A stretch of 64,000 nt of DNA from Desulfofustis glycolicus DSM 9705. Lineage in GTDB: Bacteria > Desulfobacterota > Desulfobulbia > Desulfobulbales > Desulfocapsaceae. The notes beneath the pieces were generated by a model. The model was not told the origin of the DNA and did not search any database. It saw only the letters and a program-made list of their open reading frames with translations. Position 1 is the first letter of the stretch. Each line of letters opens with the position of its first letter. A program made the position numbers and the translations under genes. The stretch lies in assembly GCF_900130015.1 (NCBI RefSeq), contig NZ_FQXS01000001.1, positions 310,001-374,000 on the forward strand. The letters run 5' to 3'. This document shows positions 32,153-43,494 of the stretch, in pieces.

Positions 32153-35100
32153 TTACGGCTTGCCAAAGCCGCCACCGCCGGGAGTCTCGATAACGAACAG
32201 GTCGCCCGGCTGCATATCGATCTCATCATTGCCGCGCAGCTCCACCCGACTGCCGTCTTTCCTGACGACGTAGTTGCGCCCACGGGCACCGTCTTCTCCT
32301 CCCGCCAATCCATACGGCGCCGTTTCCCGATGCGAGGAGAGAATCGTTGCGGTCATCGGCTCGAGAAAGCGCATCTCCCTGATCACGCCGTCGCCGCCGC
32401 TGTAACGGCCTGCGCCGCCGGAGCCCCGCCTGATGGCAAAAGACTCGAGCCGCACCGGAAACCGCCACTCCACCACCTCCGGATCGGTCATCCGGGTATT
32501 GGTCATGTGGCTATGCACCGCACTTGTCCCGGGATGATCCGGACCGGCACCGGTACCACCGCAGATGGTCTCATAGTTCTGGTAGGTTTCATTGCCGTAG
32601 ACGAAATTGTTCATCGTTCCCTGCGAAGCCGCAAGAATACCGAGCGCACCGTACAGCGTGTCGGTAATCGCCTGGGAAACCTCGGTGTTTCCGGAGATCA
32701 CCGCGGCCGGATAGCGCGGCGAGATCATCGTCTCCGGCGGCACGACAATCCTGAGCGGCTTAAGGCACCCTTCGTTGAGCGGGATCTCGTCGTTGACCAG
32801 GGTGCGAAAGACATAGAGCACGGCTGCCCGGCAGACGGCGGTCGGTGCATTGTAGTTACCCGGGTGCTGGGGTGAGGTACCGGTGAAGTCGATAACCGCC
32901 TCACGGCGCTCCCGATCAACCCTGATCTCGACGGCGATCTGCTGGCCGCCGTCGAGATGATTGACGAAACGGCCGTCCTTGAGTACGTCGAGGACCCGCC
33001 GCACCGATTCTTCGGCATTGTCCTGAACGTGTTTCATGTAGGCGTGCACCACGTCGAGACCGAATTGGGCGACCATTTTGCGCAACTCGTTGACGCCGGT
33101 TTCATTGGCGGCTATCTGCGCGGTCAGATCGGCCATATTCTGGTTAATATTGCGGCAGGGATAGGGACCGGAGGCAAGCAGCCGCCGGGTCTCTTCTTCG
33201 CGTAGCCGACCGTCCTCGACAAGCAGGAAATTATCGATCAATACCCCTTCCTCGTCGATATGACGGCTGTCCGGCGGCGACGATCCCGGTGTCCGGCCAC
33301 CGATATCGGCATGATGGCCGCGCGAACCGACGTAGAACAGAATGTCCCGGCCAGCTTCATCGAATACCGGCGTCACGACGGTCACATCGGGCAGATGGGT
33401 GCCGCCGTTGTACGGTGCGTTGAGCATATACACCGAACCGGGCCGCATGGTCGCCTCGTTTTCACGAATAATGGTCTTGACCGAGTCGCTCATCGAACCG
33501 AGATGCACCGGTACGTGGGGTGCGTTGGCCACCAGATCGCCGTGCTCGTTGAAAACCGCACAGGAAAAATCGAGCCGCTCCTTGATGTTGACCGAATAGG
33601 AGGTATTGGCAAGCGTTGCGCCCATCTGCTCGGCAATCGACATGAAAAGATTGTTGAACACCTCGAGCATCACCGGATCGACATGGGTACCCACCGCCTC
33701 CGCGCGTGGACGTTGCAGGTAGCGGGTCAGAATCAGGTGCCGGCGGTTGTTCAGGGCGGCCCGCCAGCCCGGCTCGACGACCACCGTGCCGGTCGGCTCG
33801 ATGATAATGGCCGGACCTTCGACGGCCTGCCCCGGTTCAAGGACCGCCCGATCGAACAGCGGCGTGGTCTGCCACTGCCCGGCCATGAATACGTCCGCCC
33901 GGGCAATCGGCTCAAAGGGCTGATCGTCCGGACCCTCGTCGATCATCTCGTCGTCCTGCATCTCGCCGGCCCCAACCGCCTCGATCGATACCGCCTCAAC
34001 CATCAGCCTGCGCTCGCGGGCAATAAAGCCGAACCGCTGCCGATGAGCCTGTTCGAACGCCTCGCGCATTGTCTCACACTCTCCGGCTTCAACAATCAGC
34101 GACGTGTCGGTGCCGTCATAGCGGATATGGACCCGTCGCAGCACGACGATTTCTTCCGCCGCCACACCCTGACTGACCAACTCCTGCCGGGCCTCTTCTT
34201 CCAAGGGCCGGCTTTTCGACTCGATTATCGCCATGACCGGCTCATCAAGGACATGTTCGATCTGAACTTCGCGCATCGCGGTGATATCGGCCAGACCCAT
34301 GCCATAGGCCGACAGGACGCCGGCAAAGGGATGGAGAAAAATCCGCGTCATGCCGAGGGCGTCGGCAACCAGACAGGCATGCTGCCCACCGGCGCCGCCA
34401 AAACAGTTCATCGTGTAATCGGTGATATCATGACCGCGCTGGACCGAGATTTTCTTGATGGCATTGGCCATGTTCTCAACGGCAATGCGCAGAAAGCCGT
34501 CAGCCACCAGTTCCGGCGGTTGCACCGGCAGGTCGGTGGCCCGGGCGATCTTTGCTGCCATCTCGGCAAACCGCGCGACAACCGCCTCCCGATCGAGCGG
34601 CCGATCGGCATCGGCGCCGAAAACATGGGGAAAGAAATCGGGCTGGACCTTGCCGAGCATCACGTTGCAGTCGGTGACGGTCAGCGGCCCACCGCGCCGA
34701 TAGCAGACCGGGCCGGGATTAGCACCAGCCGAGTCGGGACCGACCCGATAGCGGGCGCCGTCGAAGTGGAGAATGGAGCCGCCACCCGCCGCCACGGTAT
34801 GGATATGCATCATCGGTGCACGCATCCGCACCCCGGCGACCATGGTCTCGAAACTGCGCTCATAGGCGCCGTCGTAATGGGCAACATCCGTTGACGTGCC
34901 GCCCATGTCAAAACCGATCAGCTGCCGGTAACCGCTCATTTCAGCGGTCTTGACCATGCCGACGACGCCGCCGGCCGGACCGGACAGGATCGCGTCGCGC
35001 CCCTGGAACATCCGGGCATCGGTCAGGCCGCCGTTGGACTGCATGAACATCAGCCGCGGCCCGCTTTCTCCGGTACCGCCAAGATCGCCAGCCACCTGGT

Positions 35101-35782
35101 CGACATAACGCCGCAGGATCGGTGACAGGTAGGCATCGACCACGGTGGTATCGCCGCGCGGCACCAGTTTCATCAGCGGGCTCGCTTCATGACTGGTCGA
35201 CACCTGGGTAAAACCGATGGACCGGGCCAGCGCAGCCGCCCGCTGTTCGTGCTGAGGGTAGCGATAGGCGTGCATGAAGACGATGGCCACGGCGCGGATA
35301 CCGCGCTCATAAGAGGCACGCAGACTGCGCGTCAACTCGTCTTCGTCGAATTCGCAAATAACCTCTCCCCCGGCCCCGAGTCGTTCGCTGACCTCGGCGA
35401 CTTCTTCGTAGAGCAGTTCCGGCAACACGATATGGCGATCGAAGAGGCGCGGCCGGTTCTGATAACCGATCCGCAGTGCATCACCGAACCCCCTGGTAAT
35501 CACGAGCAGGGTCCGGTCACCGGTGCGCTCGAGCAAGGCGTTGGTGGCCACCGTAGTTCCCATCTTGACATGTTCGATGTGTTCGGTCGGGATCGGCTCG
35601 CGCTTGCCGATGCCGAGCAGATCGCGAATACCCTGGACCGCGGCATCGTCATACTGCTCGGGATTTTCTGACAACAATTTATGGGTGACGATGGTGCCGT
35701 CGGGCTGCCGGGCGACGACATCGGTGAAGGTTCCGCCTCGATCGATCCAGATGCGCCAGGCCGTGCTGTTTTTCGTCTCCAT
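32153..35782 (-). CDS. Fused hydantoinase/5-oxoprolinase (HyuA-HyuB), 1209 aa
   Basis: Residues 1 to about 690 are HyuA-like ([35 protein letters not shown]), an ASKHA-type ATPase. Residues from about 700 are HyuB-like ([60 protein letters not shown]). The fused order is that of ATP-dependent 5-oxoprolinase, which opens 5-oxo-L-proline to glutamate; hydantoinases and acetone carboxylases are relatives, so the exact substrate is uncertain. It diverges from a TRAP transporter that may import the substrate. Confidence 0.85.
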   Translation of the reverse strand: METKNSTAWRIWIDRGGTFTDVVARQPDGTIVTHKLLSENPEQYDDAAVQGIRDLLGIGKREPIPTEHIEHVKMGTTVATNALLERTGDRTLLVITRGFGDALRIGYQNRPRLFDRHIVLPELLYEEVAEVSERLGAGGEVICEFDEDELTRSLRASYERGIRAVAIVFMHAYRYPQHEQRAAALARSIGFTQVSTSHEASPLMKLVPRGDTTVVDAYLSPILRRYVDQVAGDLGGTGESGPRLMFMQSNGGLTDARMFQGRDAILSGPAGGVVGMVKTAEMSGYRQLIGFDMGGTSTDVAHYDGAYERSFETMVAGVRMRAPMMHIHTVAAGGGSILHFDGARYRVGPDSAGANPGPVCYRRGGPLTVTDCNVMLGKVQPDFFPHVFGADADRPLDREAVVARFAEMAAKIARATDLPVQPPELVADGFLRIAVENMANAIKKISVQRGHDITDYTMNCFGGAGGQHACLVADALGMTRIFLHPFAGVLSAYGMGLADITAMREVQIEHVLDEPVMAIIESKSRPLEEEARQELVSQGVAAEEIVVLRRVHIRYDGTDTSLIVEAGECETMREAFEQAHRQRFGFIARERRLMVEAVSIEAVGAGEMQDDEMIDEGPDDQPFEPIARADVFMAGQWQTTPLFDRAVLEPGQAVEGPAIIIEPTGTVVVEPGWRAALNNRRHLILTRYLQRPRAEAVGTHVDPVMLEVFNNLFMSIAEQMGATLANTSYSVNIKERLDFSCAVFNEHGDLVANAPHVPVHLGSMSDSVKTIIRENEATMRPGSVYMLNAPYNGGTHLPDVTVVTPVFDEAGRDILFYVGSRGHHADIGGRTPGSSPPDSRHIDEEGVLIDNFLLVEDGRLREEETRRLLASGPYPCRNINQNMADLTAQIAANETGVNELRKMVAQFGLDVVHAYMKHVQDNAEESVRRVLDVLKDGRFVNHLDGGQQIAVEIRVDRERREAVIDFTGTSPQHPGNYNAPTAVCRAAVLYVFRTLVNDEIPLNEGCLKPLRIVVPPETMISPRYPAAVISGNTEVSQAITDTLYGALGILAASQGTMNNFVYGNETYQNYETICGGTGAGPDHPGTSAVHSHMTNTRMTDPEVVEWRFPVRLESFAIRRGSGGAGRYSGGDGVIREMRFLEPMTATILSSHRETAPYGLAGGEDGARGRNYVVRKDGSRVELRGNDEIDMQPGDLFVIETPGGGGFGKP

Positions 35783-35983
35783 GGTCGTTCCGCGGTAAAG
35801 GATTGTGGTAGTGTGGAAGGAGTGTAATAGAAATTTTTTATCGACATTTTGTCAATGTAATGCCATAATGCCATCAGGACGACGGAATTGCAAGATCATA
35901 TTGGGTGCCATTTCCATTCCGTTTATGGTAGTTTTACACTGCTGGTCACCGTCTTTCCACCACCAACACGAGAGGAGCGTATC

Positions 35984-36967
35984 ATGAAACGGTTGAAAAA
36001 ACTCATCCATGGCCTGTTGTTCTCCCTGTCCATCTGCTCCCTGACCGCTCTGGCTCAAGCGGCCGACACCTGGGACATGCCGACCCCGTATCCGGACAAG
36101 ACGTTCCACACTCAGAATATCATGCAGTTTGCCGATGAAGTTCGCCAGGCAACCGACGGCAAGCTCGACATCAAGATCCATTCGGCCGGTTCGTTGTTCA
36201 AGCATCCGGAAATCAAAAATGCGGTGCGTGGCGGTCAGGTGCCGATCGGCGAATTCTTCGTCTCCCTGCTCTCCAACGAAAACCCGGTATTCGGTGCCGA
36301 TTCCCAGCCCTTTCTGGCCACTAACTACGAAGATGCTGAAAAGCTGTGGGCGGCCCAAAAGCCGATTGTCACCGCCCTGCTGGAAAAACAATCGCTGATG
36401 CCGCTCTTTTCCGTAGCCTGGCCGCCCCAGGGGCTCTACACGAAAAAGCCGATCAACACCGTCGATGACCTTAAAGGCATCAAATTCAGGACCTACAACG
36501 CGACGCTGGAAAAATTCGCCAATCTGGTCGGCGCCGCACCCACCCAGGTAGAGGTTCCGGATATTCCGCAAGCCTTCGCCACCGGCCGGGTAGAAGCGAT
36601 GATCACCTCACCGTCCACCGGTGCCGACTCTAAAGCATGGGATTTTGTTGAATATTTCACCGACATTCAAGCCTGGGTGCCGAAAAACATCGTGGTTGTC
36701 AACACCCGTGCCTTCCAAAAACTCGACGCTGACATTCAGCAGGCCGTTTTGACCGCGGCCGCCAACGCCGAAAAACGCGGCTGGGAGATGAGCCGCAAGG
36801 AAACCGCGGACCAGATCGCCGTCCTCAAGGAAAATGGCATGAAGGTCGTCGAGCCGAGCGAGGAGTTGATGGCTGGCCTGAAAAAAGTCGGTGACGAGAT
36901 GCTGGCCGAATGGAAGGAGGCCGCCGGCGCCGAAGGTGAGTCATTGCTGCAGGCCTACGGCAAATAA
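35984..36967 (+). CDS. dctP: TRAP transporter solute-binding protein (DctP family)
   Basis: The start is ATG 35984 (MKRLKKLIHGLLFSLSICSL), after GAGGAG. The signal peptide ends AQAADTWDMP. DctP motifs include AGSLFKHPEIKNAVRGGQVP, a FRTYNATLEKFANLVGAAP block (ligand-binding Arg) and GRVEAMITSPSTGADSKAWD. The periplasmic protein of 327 residues captures an organic acid for the DctQM pair encoded next. It is divergent from the HyuA-HyuB gene across a 201-bp gap. Confidence 0.9.
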   Translation: MKRLKKLIHGLLFSLSICSLTALAQAADTWDMPTPYPDKTFHTQNIMQFADEVRQATDGKLDIKIHSAGSLFKHPEIKNAVRGGQVPIGEFFVSLLSNENPVFGADSQPFLATNYEDAEKLWAAQKPIVTALLEKQSLMPLFSVAWPPQGLYTKKPINTVDDLKGIKFRTYNATLEKFANLVGAAPTQVEVPDIPQAFATGRVEAMITSPSTGADSKAWDFVEYFTDIQAWVPKNIVVVNTRAFQKLDADIQQAVLTAAANAEKRGWEMSRKETADQIAVLKENGMKVVEPSEELMAGLKKVGDEMLAEWKEAAGAEGESLLQAYGK

Positions 36968-37027
36968 ACAATCCCCTGAGCGGGAGCGGCGTCTTTGTCG
37001 CTCCCGCCCGAACGGGCCTGTCGACCG

Positions 37028-37627
37028 ATGCGAAGAGTTCTCGACACCCTGTATCTGGTAAGCGGCTGGCTGGCGGCTTTCTTCATCGCCGCCATTGGTG
37101 GCGTTGTTGTCGCCCAGGTGAGCATGAACCTGATTGATCGCGCCAGCACGTTACTACGTGGCACCGCCGTCGGTCTGACCATTCCGTCCTATGCCGATTT
37201 CACCGGTTTTTTCCTGGCCGCCGCATCGTTTCTCGCCCTGGCCCATACCTTTCGCCAGGGCGAGCATATCCGGGTCACCATCCTGATCGGCCATTTGCCC
37301 GCCAGGATCGCCTGGGCTTTCGAATTCTGGTGCGTTGCCGTAGCCGCCGCCATTTCCTGCTACTTCACCTGGTACACCGGGGTACTCGTCGGCGAATCAT
37401 ACCGCTTCAACGATCTCTCTCCGGGAATGATCGCCGTGCCGTTATGGATTCCGCAAACAGCCATGCTCATCGGGCTGATCATCCTGTCCATCGCTTTGAT
37501 CGACGAGTTTGTCGGTCTGCTGCGGGGCAGGAAACCCGCGTACCTGGAGAGTGACGAGGGGCTGTTGGTCAGCGAACCCTACGAAAACGACGCGCCACCG
37601 GCTGAGACGGAGCAGCGCCGTGCCTGA
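37028..37627 (+). CDS. dctQ: TRAP transporter small membrane subunit (DctQ family)
   Basis: The start is ATG 37028 (MRRVLDTLYLVSGWLAAFFI); an upstream alternative start adds 11 residues. The 199-residue protein has four membrane helices and the FRQGEHIRVTILIGHLPARI loop typical of DctQ. It pairs with DctM. The stop overlaps the dctM GTG start by 8 bp. Confidence 0.88.
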   Translation: MRRVLDTLYLVSGWLAAFFIAAIGGVVVAQVSMNLIDRASTLLRGTAVGLTIPSYADFTGFFLAAASFLALAHTFRQGEHIRVTILIGHLPARIAWAFEFWCVAVAAAISCYFTWYTGVLVGESYRFNDLSPGMIAVPLWIPQTAMLIGLIILSIALIDEFVGLLRGRKPAYLESDEGLLVSEPYENDAPPAETEQRRA

Positions 37628-38921
37628 AATGTTCATGATCGCACTGCTCCTGGTCTTTCTGCTGGCGTTGCTGGCCAGCGGGATCTGGGTGGCATTCTCC
37701 CTACTGGCAGTCGGCATGGCCGGCATCCATTTCTTTTCCGGCGCTCCCCTGGGCAATGTCATGGCTACCACCATCTGGGGCGCAAGCAACAGTTGGGCGT
37801 TGGCCGCATTGCCGCTTTTTATCTGGATGGGCGAGATTCTCTTTCGCTCACATCTGTCAGAAGACATGTTCACCGGGCTTTCTCCCTGGCTGTCCAAACT
37901 CCCCGGCCGACTGCTGCACGTCAACATTCTCGGCTGCGGTATCTTCGCGGCCGTCTCCGGATCGTCAGCGGCCACCGCCGCGACCATCGGCAAAATGTCG
38001 CTGCCCGAACTGGCGCGGCGCAATTACCCGGAAAAGATGATGGTCGGCACCCTGGCCGGCTCGGCGACCCTCGGCCTGCTCATTCCACCGTCGATTATCC
38101 TGATCGTCTACGGCGTCGCCACGGAACAGTCTATCGCCCGCCTCTTTATCGCCGGCATCCTGCCGGGCCTGTTGCTGGTCACCCTCTTTATCGGCTATGT
38201 CGTAATCTGGTCGCTACTCAACAAAGAACAGATCCCCAAACAGGTTGAAACGTTGCCGCTCGCCGAGAAGATCCGCCGCTCGCGCCGGCTCATTCCGATC
38301 ATCCTGCTCATCGTCGGGGTAATCGGCTCCATCTATGCCGGTATCGCCTCGCCCACCGATGCCGCCGCCGTCGGTGTACTCCTCGCCCTGCTGCTTTCCT
38401 GGCTGGGTGGGACCCTGGACCGAAAGACCTTCCTTGACGGCCTGATGGGCGCCACCAAGACATCCTGCATGATCGCCTTCATCCTCGCCGGTGCCGCCTT
38501 TCTCACGGTCGCCATGGGCTTTACCGGAATCCCGAGAATGCTGGCCGAATGGATCGGCACGCTGAACCTTTCACCCTATGCCCTGCTCGCCGCTCTATCC
38601 ATTTTCTTCATCGTACTCGGCTGTTTTCTTGATGGCATTTCGGTGGTAGTGCTGACGACATCGGTCATCATGCCGATGATCGAGCAGGCCGGGATCGATC
38701 CGCTCTGGTTCGGTATCTTCGTCGTATTGGTGGTTGAAATGGCCCAGATCACGCCGCCGGTCGGCTTCAATCTGTTCGTCATTCAAGGCTTGACCGGCAT
38801 GAATATCCTGCGGGTCGCGGCTGCGGCGATACCGTTTTTCCTGCTGCTGGTCGTCGCGCTGATCCTGATCACCGTGTTTCCGCAGATCGTTACGGTCCTG
38901 CCCGGCATGATGGGCGGTTAA
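37620..38921 (+). CDS. dctM: TRAP transporter large membrane subunit (DctM family)
   Basis: The start is taken as GTG 37620 (after GGAG); ATG 37629 is the alternative. The 433-residue protein has about 12 helices with DctM features: FAAVSGSSAATAATIGKMSL, LIPPSIILIVYGVATEQSIA and a second GEAxx-like half. It forms the Na+-coupled channel of the transporter. It ends 7 bp before the convergent MarR-like gene. Confidence 0.92.
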   Translation: MPEMFMIALLLVFLLALLASGIWVAFSLLAVGMAGIHFFSGAPLGNVMATTIWGASNSWALAALPLFIWMGEILFRSHLSEDMFTGLSPWLSKLPGRLLHVNILGCGIFAAVSGSSAATAATIGKMSLPELARRNYPEKMMVGTLAGSATLGLLIPPSIILIVYGVATEQSIARLFIAGILPGLLLVTLFIGYVVIWSLLNKEQIPKQVETLPLAEKIRRSRRLIPIILLIVGVIGSIYAGIASPTDAAAVGVLLALLLSWLGGTLDRKTFLDGLMGATKTSCMIAFILAGAAFLTVAMGFTGIPRMLAEWIGTLNLSPYALLAALSIFFIVLGCFLDGISVVVLTTSVIMPMIEQAGIDPLWFGIFVVLVVEMAQITPPVGFNLFVIQGLTGMNILRVAAAAIPFFLLLVVALILITVFPQIVTVLPGMMGG

Positions 38922-38927
38922 AAAGCG

Positions 38928-39464
38928 TCAGAGCGATGATGCCGCTCTGGCCGCCTGGTCGTAGAGTCCCGACATGAAGCGCAGGACCACGGCGGCGCGA
39001 CTGACTTCGATGCCTTCCCGATCAAACGAGGCAAACGCCGAGACCAGGCAACGCTCGCGCACATCCCGATAGGACTCGCAGGCCTGCCGGCCTTCCTCGG
39101 TTGAACAATAAAAAATCTCCTTGCCGCGCTTCTCCCGGCCGACAAGGCCTGCCTTGACCAGTTTTTTCAATGCATAATTGACCGTGTGCTGATCTTCCAC
39201 GTGGAGCACGAAACAGATGTCGGCCAGCCGTTTGCTGCGGTTTCGGTGGTTGACGTTGTGCAGGACGAGAACCTCGAGCGTACTGAAATCGGGGTGACCG
39301 GCAGCGGCCATGCACTGGACGATCCAGCGACTGAAAGCGTTGTTGGCGGTAATCAGACCATACTCCAACTCGCTCATCTGCCAGCCCCCCGCCGACGCGA
39401 GATGCTCCGAGGAAACTATCGGACTGAAGTGCTTCAGGTCAAGATTCTGTTTTTTTCCGCTCAT
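38928..39464 (-). CDS. MarR-like winged-helix regulator
   Basis: The start MSGKKQNLDLKHFSPIVSSE gives 178 residues. The winged helix lies at about 60-135: TLEVLVLHNVNHRNRSKRLA, then VEDQHTVNYALKKLVKAGLV and the wing REKRGKEIFYCSTEEG. It is convergent with the TRAP genes and may control them; that is positional inference. Confidence 0.78.
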   Translation of the reverse strand: MSGKKQNLDLKHFSPIVSSEHLASAGGWQMSELEYGLITANNAFSRWIVQCMAAAGHPDFSTLEVLVLHNVNHRNRSKRLADICFVLHVEDQHTVNYALKKLVKAGLVGREKRGKEIFYCSTEEGRQACESYRDVRERCLVSAFASFDREGIEVSRAAVVLRFMSGLYDQAARAASSL

Positions 39465-39746
39465 AGACGTCTCCGCACCTCCTTCTTTCTTGTCTGCTTG
39501 CCGAATCCTGAACATACCAGAAGCACTGCCCGCTGCCAACTGCCGGCAGTCTCATTGCTGAACACTACAGCACACGGCCAGGTGCACCCAGTTGCAAGCA
39601 GCGACCTGATCCGGCAGAGCAAACGAAAACGTTACATGGAGGAATCGATTCTGGTATAGTTACAGCCAGTCTTTGTGCACGCGATGCGGGAGGTGATCTC
39701 CGCTAAATCACCGACAATCTCTCACCACCGCTACGGACAGCCCATC

Positions 39747-41087
39747 ATGCCGAAACGAAAGAAAGTATTTGTCATCGACACCAACGTAATCCTGCACGAC
39801 AGCACCTGTATTCACCACTTCGACGAACACGACATCATCATCCCGATCACCGTTCTCGAGGAACTCGACCAGTTCAAGAAGGGCAGTCAGATCATCAATT
39901 ACCATGCCCGCGAGTTCGTCCGCGAACTCGATGCGCTGAGCACCGACAGACTATTCAATGGCGGTATCCGTATCGGTGCCGGCAAAGGCACCATTTCCAT
40001 TCGCCTGGAGATGGATCCCCATCCCGACCTCCTGCCGTTTTTTCCCAACACGGACAAGCAGGACCATCGCATCCTCAACATCGCCTACCACATTGCCAGG
40101 CAACAGACCAAACCGGTCATCCTGGTCAGCAAGGATGTCAACCTGCGCATGAAAGCCCGCTCCATCAAGCTGATGGCCGAGGATTACACCACCGACCACG
40201 TTCGGGACCCGGCCCATCTCTATTCGGGTTGCCGCTACGAAGAAAACGTCACCACTCGACTGATCGAAAAACTCTATGAAGCCGGGGGCGAACTTGGTCT
40301 CGACGATTACGTTGCGGAACCCCCGCTCCGACCCAACGAATTTCTCGTGCTACGCAACGGCAAGAAATCGGCCCTGGCAATCTGCGCGATGAACGGATTC
40401 GACGGCAGTTTTGCCCTCAAGCGAGTCAACAAGGAGAGCATCTATGGCATCACCCCGCGCAATGCCGAGCAATCCTTTGCCGTCAGCGCCCTGCTCAATC
40501 GGGACATCAAACTGGTAACCATCACCGGCAAGGCCGGCACCGGCAAGACCCTGCTTGCCCTGGCCGCCGCTCTGGAAACCCGGACCCACTACCGGCAGAT
40601 CCTGCTGACCCGCCCGGTCATGCCGCTGTCCAACAAGGATATCGGCTATCTTCCCGGGGATATCCAGTCCAAGATCAAGCCCTACATGCAGCCCCTCTAC
40701 GACAATCTCGGTGTCATTCGCGGCCAGTTCCCGGAAAAAAGCGAGATGTTTCAACGTCTGCAGAAAATGCTCGATGAAGAGAAACTGGCCATCGAACCGC
40801 TCGCCTATATCCGCGGTCGAAGCCTGGTCAAAATGTATATGATCGTCGACGAGGCGCAGAACCTGACCCCGCATGAGGTGAAGACCATCATCACCCGCGC
40901 CGGCGAGGGGACGAAGATCGTCTTTACCGGGGACATCAACCAGATCGACCACCCCTATCTCGGCATCAGGTCAAACGGCCTCAGCAATTTGATCGACAAG
41001 ATGCAGGGGCAGGCGCTGTACGCTCACATCGACCTGCGCAAGGGCGAACGCTCGGAACTCGCCGATCTGGCCAGCGACATCCTGTAA
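39747..41087 (+). CDS. PhoH-like ATPase with N-terminal PIN domain
   Basis: The start is ATG 39747 (MPKRKKVFVIDTNVILHDST), giving 446 residues. The PIN domain spans about 5-150 with the acidic site DTNVILHD. The PhoH domain has Walker A TGKAGTGKTLLALAAALETR, the LTRPVMP motif and Walker B MYMIVDEAQNLTPHEVK. The family is PhoH2, thought to act as RNA helicase plus nuclease. It is monocistronic. Confidence 0.9.
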   Translation: MPKRKKVFVIDTNVILHDSTCIHHFDEHDIIIPITVLEELDQFKKGSQIINYHAREFVRELDALSTDRLFNGGIRIGAGKGTISIRLEMDPHPDLLPFFPNTDKQDHRILNIAYHIARQQTKPVILVSKDVNLRMKARSIKLMAEDYTTDHVRDPAHLYSGCRYEENVTTRLIEKLYEAGGELGLDDYVAEPPLRPNEFLVLRNGKKSALAICAMNGFDGSFALKRVNKESIYGITPRNAEQSFAVSALLNRDIKLVTITGKAGTGKTLLALAAALETRTHYRQILLTRPVMPLSNKDIGYLPGDIQSKIKPYMQPLYDNLGVIRGQFPEKSEMFQRLQKMLDEEKLAIEPLAYIRGRSLVKMYMIVDEAQNLTPHEVKTIITRAGEGTKIVFTGDINQIDHPYLGIRSNGLSNLIDKMQGQALYAHIDLRKGERSELADLASDIL

Positions 41088-41152
41088 CCACCGCCGCGAG
41101 CATTCTCATCCCTCGGCGCCCAGACAAGCGCCTGCTATTGTCCGGATGACAA

Positions 41153-41797
41153 TCAGAAGGTCGGCGTGACACGCTCGACCGTAACCCCGTTGTCCCAGAG
41201 CTGGTTGAGCAATTCCTCGCTTTCTCTGCCCCGGATCTCAATACTGACCAGCTGTTGCTCGCGGCTGAAATCATGATGCTGGATGATGGCCAGAATTTCT
41301 TTGTTGTGCCTTTGAAATGCTTTGATCATCTTGAAGAATGACTCCGGTCGATGATCGATCTTCAGGTCGAGGCGGGTTCCGGCTCCCTCGGTGGTCATGA
41401 TATCGAGAAAGGCGTCGAGCACGTTGGTAATGCTGATAATACCGACCAACCGTCCGCTCTCGACCACCGGCAAACCGTCAATTTTATTGCGGCGCATTTT
41501 TTCAACCGCCTCGAGCAGTGCGTCGTCGGGGCTCACCGTAATCGGTGAGGATGTCATCACCGCACCGATCGGGGTCGTGGTGCTCAGGTACTCCCCCTCT
41601 TGACTATTGTCGGAATCGAGGCTGGAGGGCATGACTTTTTCAATATCGCCGGGACTGACAATGCCCACCAGGACATCTTCCCGCACCACCGGTAACCGTC
41701 GGATCCGGTGCTTGCCGAACAATTCACGGGCTTCAGCCAAGCTCGTCTCCGGAGAAATACTGACGACATCTCGTTTCATCCACAATTCTACGTACAT
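41153..41797 (-). CDS. CBS-domain protein with ACT-like end (AcuB type)
   Basis: The 214-residue protein has two CBS motifs (LAEARELFGKHRIRRLPVVR and ALLEAVEKMRRNKIDGLPVV) and an ACT-like C-terminal region from about 145. CBS pairs bind adenosyl nucleotides and sense energy state. It is followed downstream by a convergent PhoH gene and preceded by fapA on the same strand, 29 bp upstream. Confidence 0.82.
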   Translation of the reverse strand: MYVELWMKRDVVSISPETSLAEARELFGKHRIRRLPVVREDVLVGIVSPGDIEKVMPSSLDSDNSQEGEYLSTTTPIGAVMTSSPITVSPDDALLEAVEKMRRNKIDGLPVVESGRLVGIISITNVLDAFLDIMTTEGAGTRLDLKIDHRPESFFKMIKAFQRHNKEILAIIQHHDFSREQQLVSIEIRGRESEELLNQLWDNGVTVERVTPTF

Positions 41798-41826
41798 GTC
41801 ACTCCTTTTCGCACGCTCTGATCGAC

Positions 41827-43494
41827 TTATAAAACGATATTCTGCAAGGGGTTCCGACTTGAGTAAAAGGTAATTTTCTGCGTCTCGCTGTTAAGCGCAA
41901 AAAAGCCCTCCCGGCAGGTGTGTTTCAGTATCGCTTCGCTGTTGCCGATGCGAATGGTTGCACCGGCCTGAATGATGCCGGCGATCTCGATTTTCTGACC
42001 ACAGGCGAAACGCAGGCCGCCGGCGGTATCATCGTCGGCCGAAACCGGGATGAGATTGAAGTCCTGCAGCGCCCGGCGACAATCGGCCAACTCTTCTTCA
42101 TGCTCCTCAAGGTCGGGAGAAGTGCCCCCCGGTCCCAACCGATGACGCAGTCTGAAGACCACCTCCTCGCACGCCTTCTGCCTCTCGATGAGTTGCCCGA
42201 GCCGCTCGAACCGCTCGAAATCAACGGCTACTGCCAAGGAAGAATGGGGACTTGAATCGGTATCCACCTGGACGAGCGACAATGACCCGCCGGCAAAAAG
42301 TTTTGAGCCGATGATGCGCGACTCCGCGCCGGAGGTCACCGAGCCATGACAACGGACGTCGGCAAAATAGGCCTCCTTGGCGATATGCACCGCACCATGG
42401 CAGACAACTCGCCCCTCTTCGAGGTAGTATAGGAAAACATCGCCCCCGGCTTCTATGATCGACTGCTTACCGGTCACACCACCCCGGGCAATCACATTGG
42501 CACCGGCTACCTGACCGGATTCGATGATCCCGTTGACCAAAACATCACCACCGGCCTTCAGTATGAAACCGGGCTTGACCGACCCGCCGACTTCAACGCC
42601 GCCTTTGCTCCGCACGTTGCCGGTGGTAAAGTCGATATCCTCGGAAATAACCTGTTTGGAGGTCACCTTGACCGTGGTATCGTTGATCACCGAAACCACT
42701 CCGCCACAGGCAGCCCTGATCTGTCCGGTTTGCTCGTCGTAAACGATATCGGCGCCGGACTTGACGGACAATTCCTTGCCCGGTAGCTGCGGAACCTCGT
42801 GACCGTAGACGTTGATCCCCGGCAAGCCGGCCGTGGCGGCAATTCTGGTGGCCAGCAGCTGATCGGCGTCGACACCGATAAAAACGTTGCGCTCCTTGAA
42901 ATCGATACTGCCGTCGGACTGCTCGCGCCCCGGCTGTTCGCCGACCTGTACTTCAATGCGCAATTTACCGTTCTGGCCATTGACCGGCATCCGACCGCGA
43001 GCAATCACCAATCCGGGCACCGGGGTTCGTTCACCGTGCACCTTGTCAAGGGCGCCGGCAATCGCTTTTTCCCTCACCCCCCAGCGCACACCTGCCTGCT
43101 CGAGTTGCTCGAGAATCTGCTGCTGATCAGGTGCCGGGTAGCCATCGATGGGAGGGTAGAGGTTCAATTTAACCGACCAACCGTCCTCACTGATAACGAG
43201 CAGCGGTTCGATCTCGACGATAACCACCCGGGTCGAGCCCTCTTTTTTGGTGGATAACCGCGGATAGCCGGAAACTGCAGCCAGCAAACCCCGCTTGTCG
43301 GCGCTGTGTTCGACATGTGGGCCCGGAGCCAGTACGGTTTCCTGCGCTTCTTTGTCATCCGGCGCCGAGCTATCAGTCTTGAGCGATGCCAGCAGCGTAC
43401 CGGCAGGAAGCCACGGGCTTACTTCGAAACTCCTGACTTCCTCTCCTTCTCCGACCTTGACCGTGCCGGTTCTGAAATGCTGTTTGAAACCCAC
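41827..43494 (-). CDS. FapA/DUF342 polymer-forming-like protein
   Basis: The 555-residue protein has the DUF342 N-terminal region (ISEDGWSVKLNLYPPIDGYP) and a right-handed repeat core with many Gly-Val-hydrophobic strands (GNVRSKGGVEVGGSVKPGFI, ILKAGGDVLVNGIIESGQVA), then a coiled coil at about 430-480. The family is called flagellar assembly protein A, but it also occurs without flagella and its function is unsettled. No flagellar genes are nearby. Confidence 0.82.
   Translation of the reverse strand: MGFKQHFRTGTVKVGEGEEVRSFEVSPWLPAGTLLASLKTDSSAPDDKEAQETVLAPGPHVEHSADKRGLLAAVSGYPRLSTKKEGSTRVVIVEIEPLLVISEDGWSVKLNLYPPIDGYPAPDQQQILEQLEQAGVRWGVREKAIAGALDKVHGERTPVPGLVIARGRMPVNGQNGKLRIEVQVGEQPGREQSDGSIDFKERNVFIGVDADQLLATRIAATAGLPGINVYGHEVPQLPGKELSVKSGADIVYDEQTGQIRAACGGVVSVINDTTVKVTSKQVISEDIDFTTGNVRSKGGVEVGGSVKPGFILKAGGDVLVNGIIESGQVAGANVIARGGVTGKQSIIEAGGDVFLYYLEEGRVVCHGAVHIAKEAYFADVRCHGSVTSGAESRIIGSKLFAGGSLSLVQVDTDSSPHSSLAVAVDFERFERLGQLIERQKACEEVVFRLRHRLGPGGTSPDLEEHEEELADCRRALQDFNLIPVSADDDTAGGLRFACGQKIEIAGIIQAGATIRIGNSEAILKHTCREGFFALNSETQKITFYSSRNPLQNIVL

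Noticed and set aside
33260..34894. A 544-codon plus-strand frame
   Set aside because: It is antisense to the HyuA-HyuB gene and His/Arg-rich, as expected from a shadow frame.
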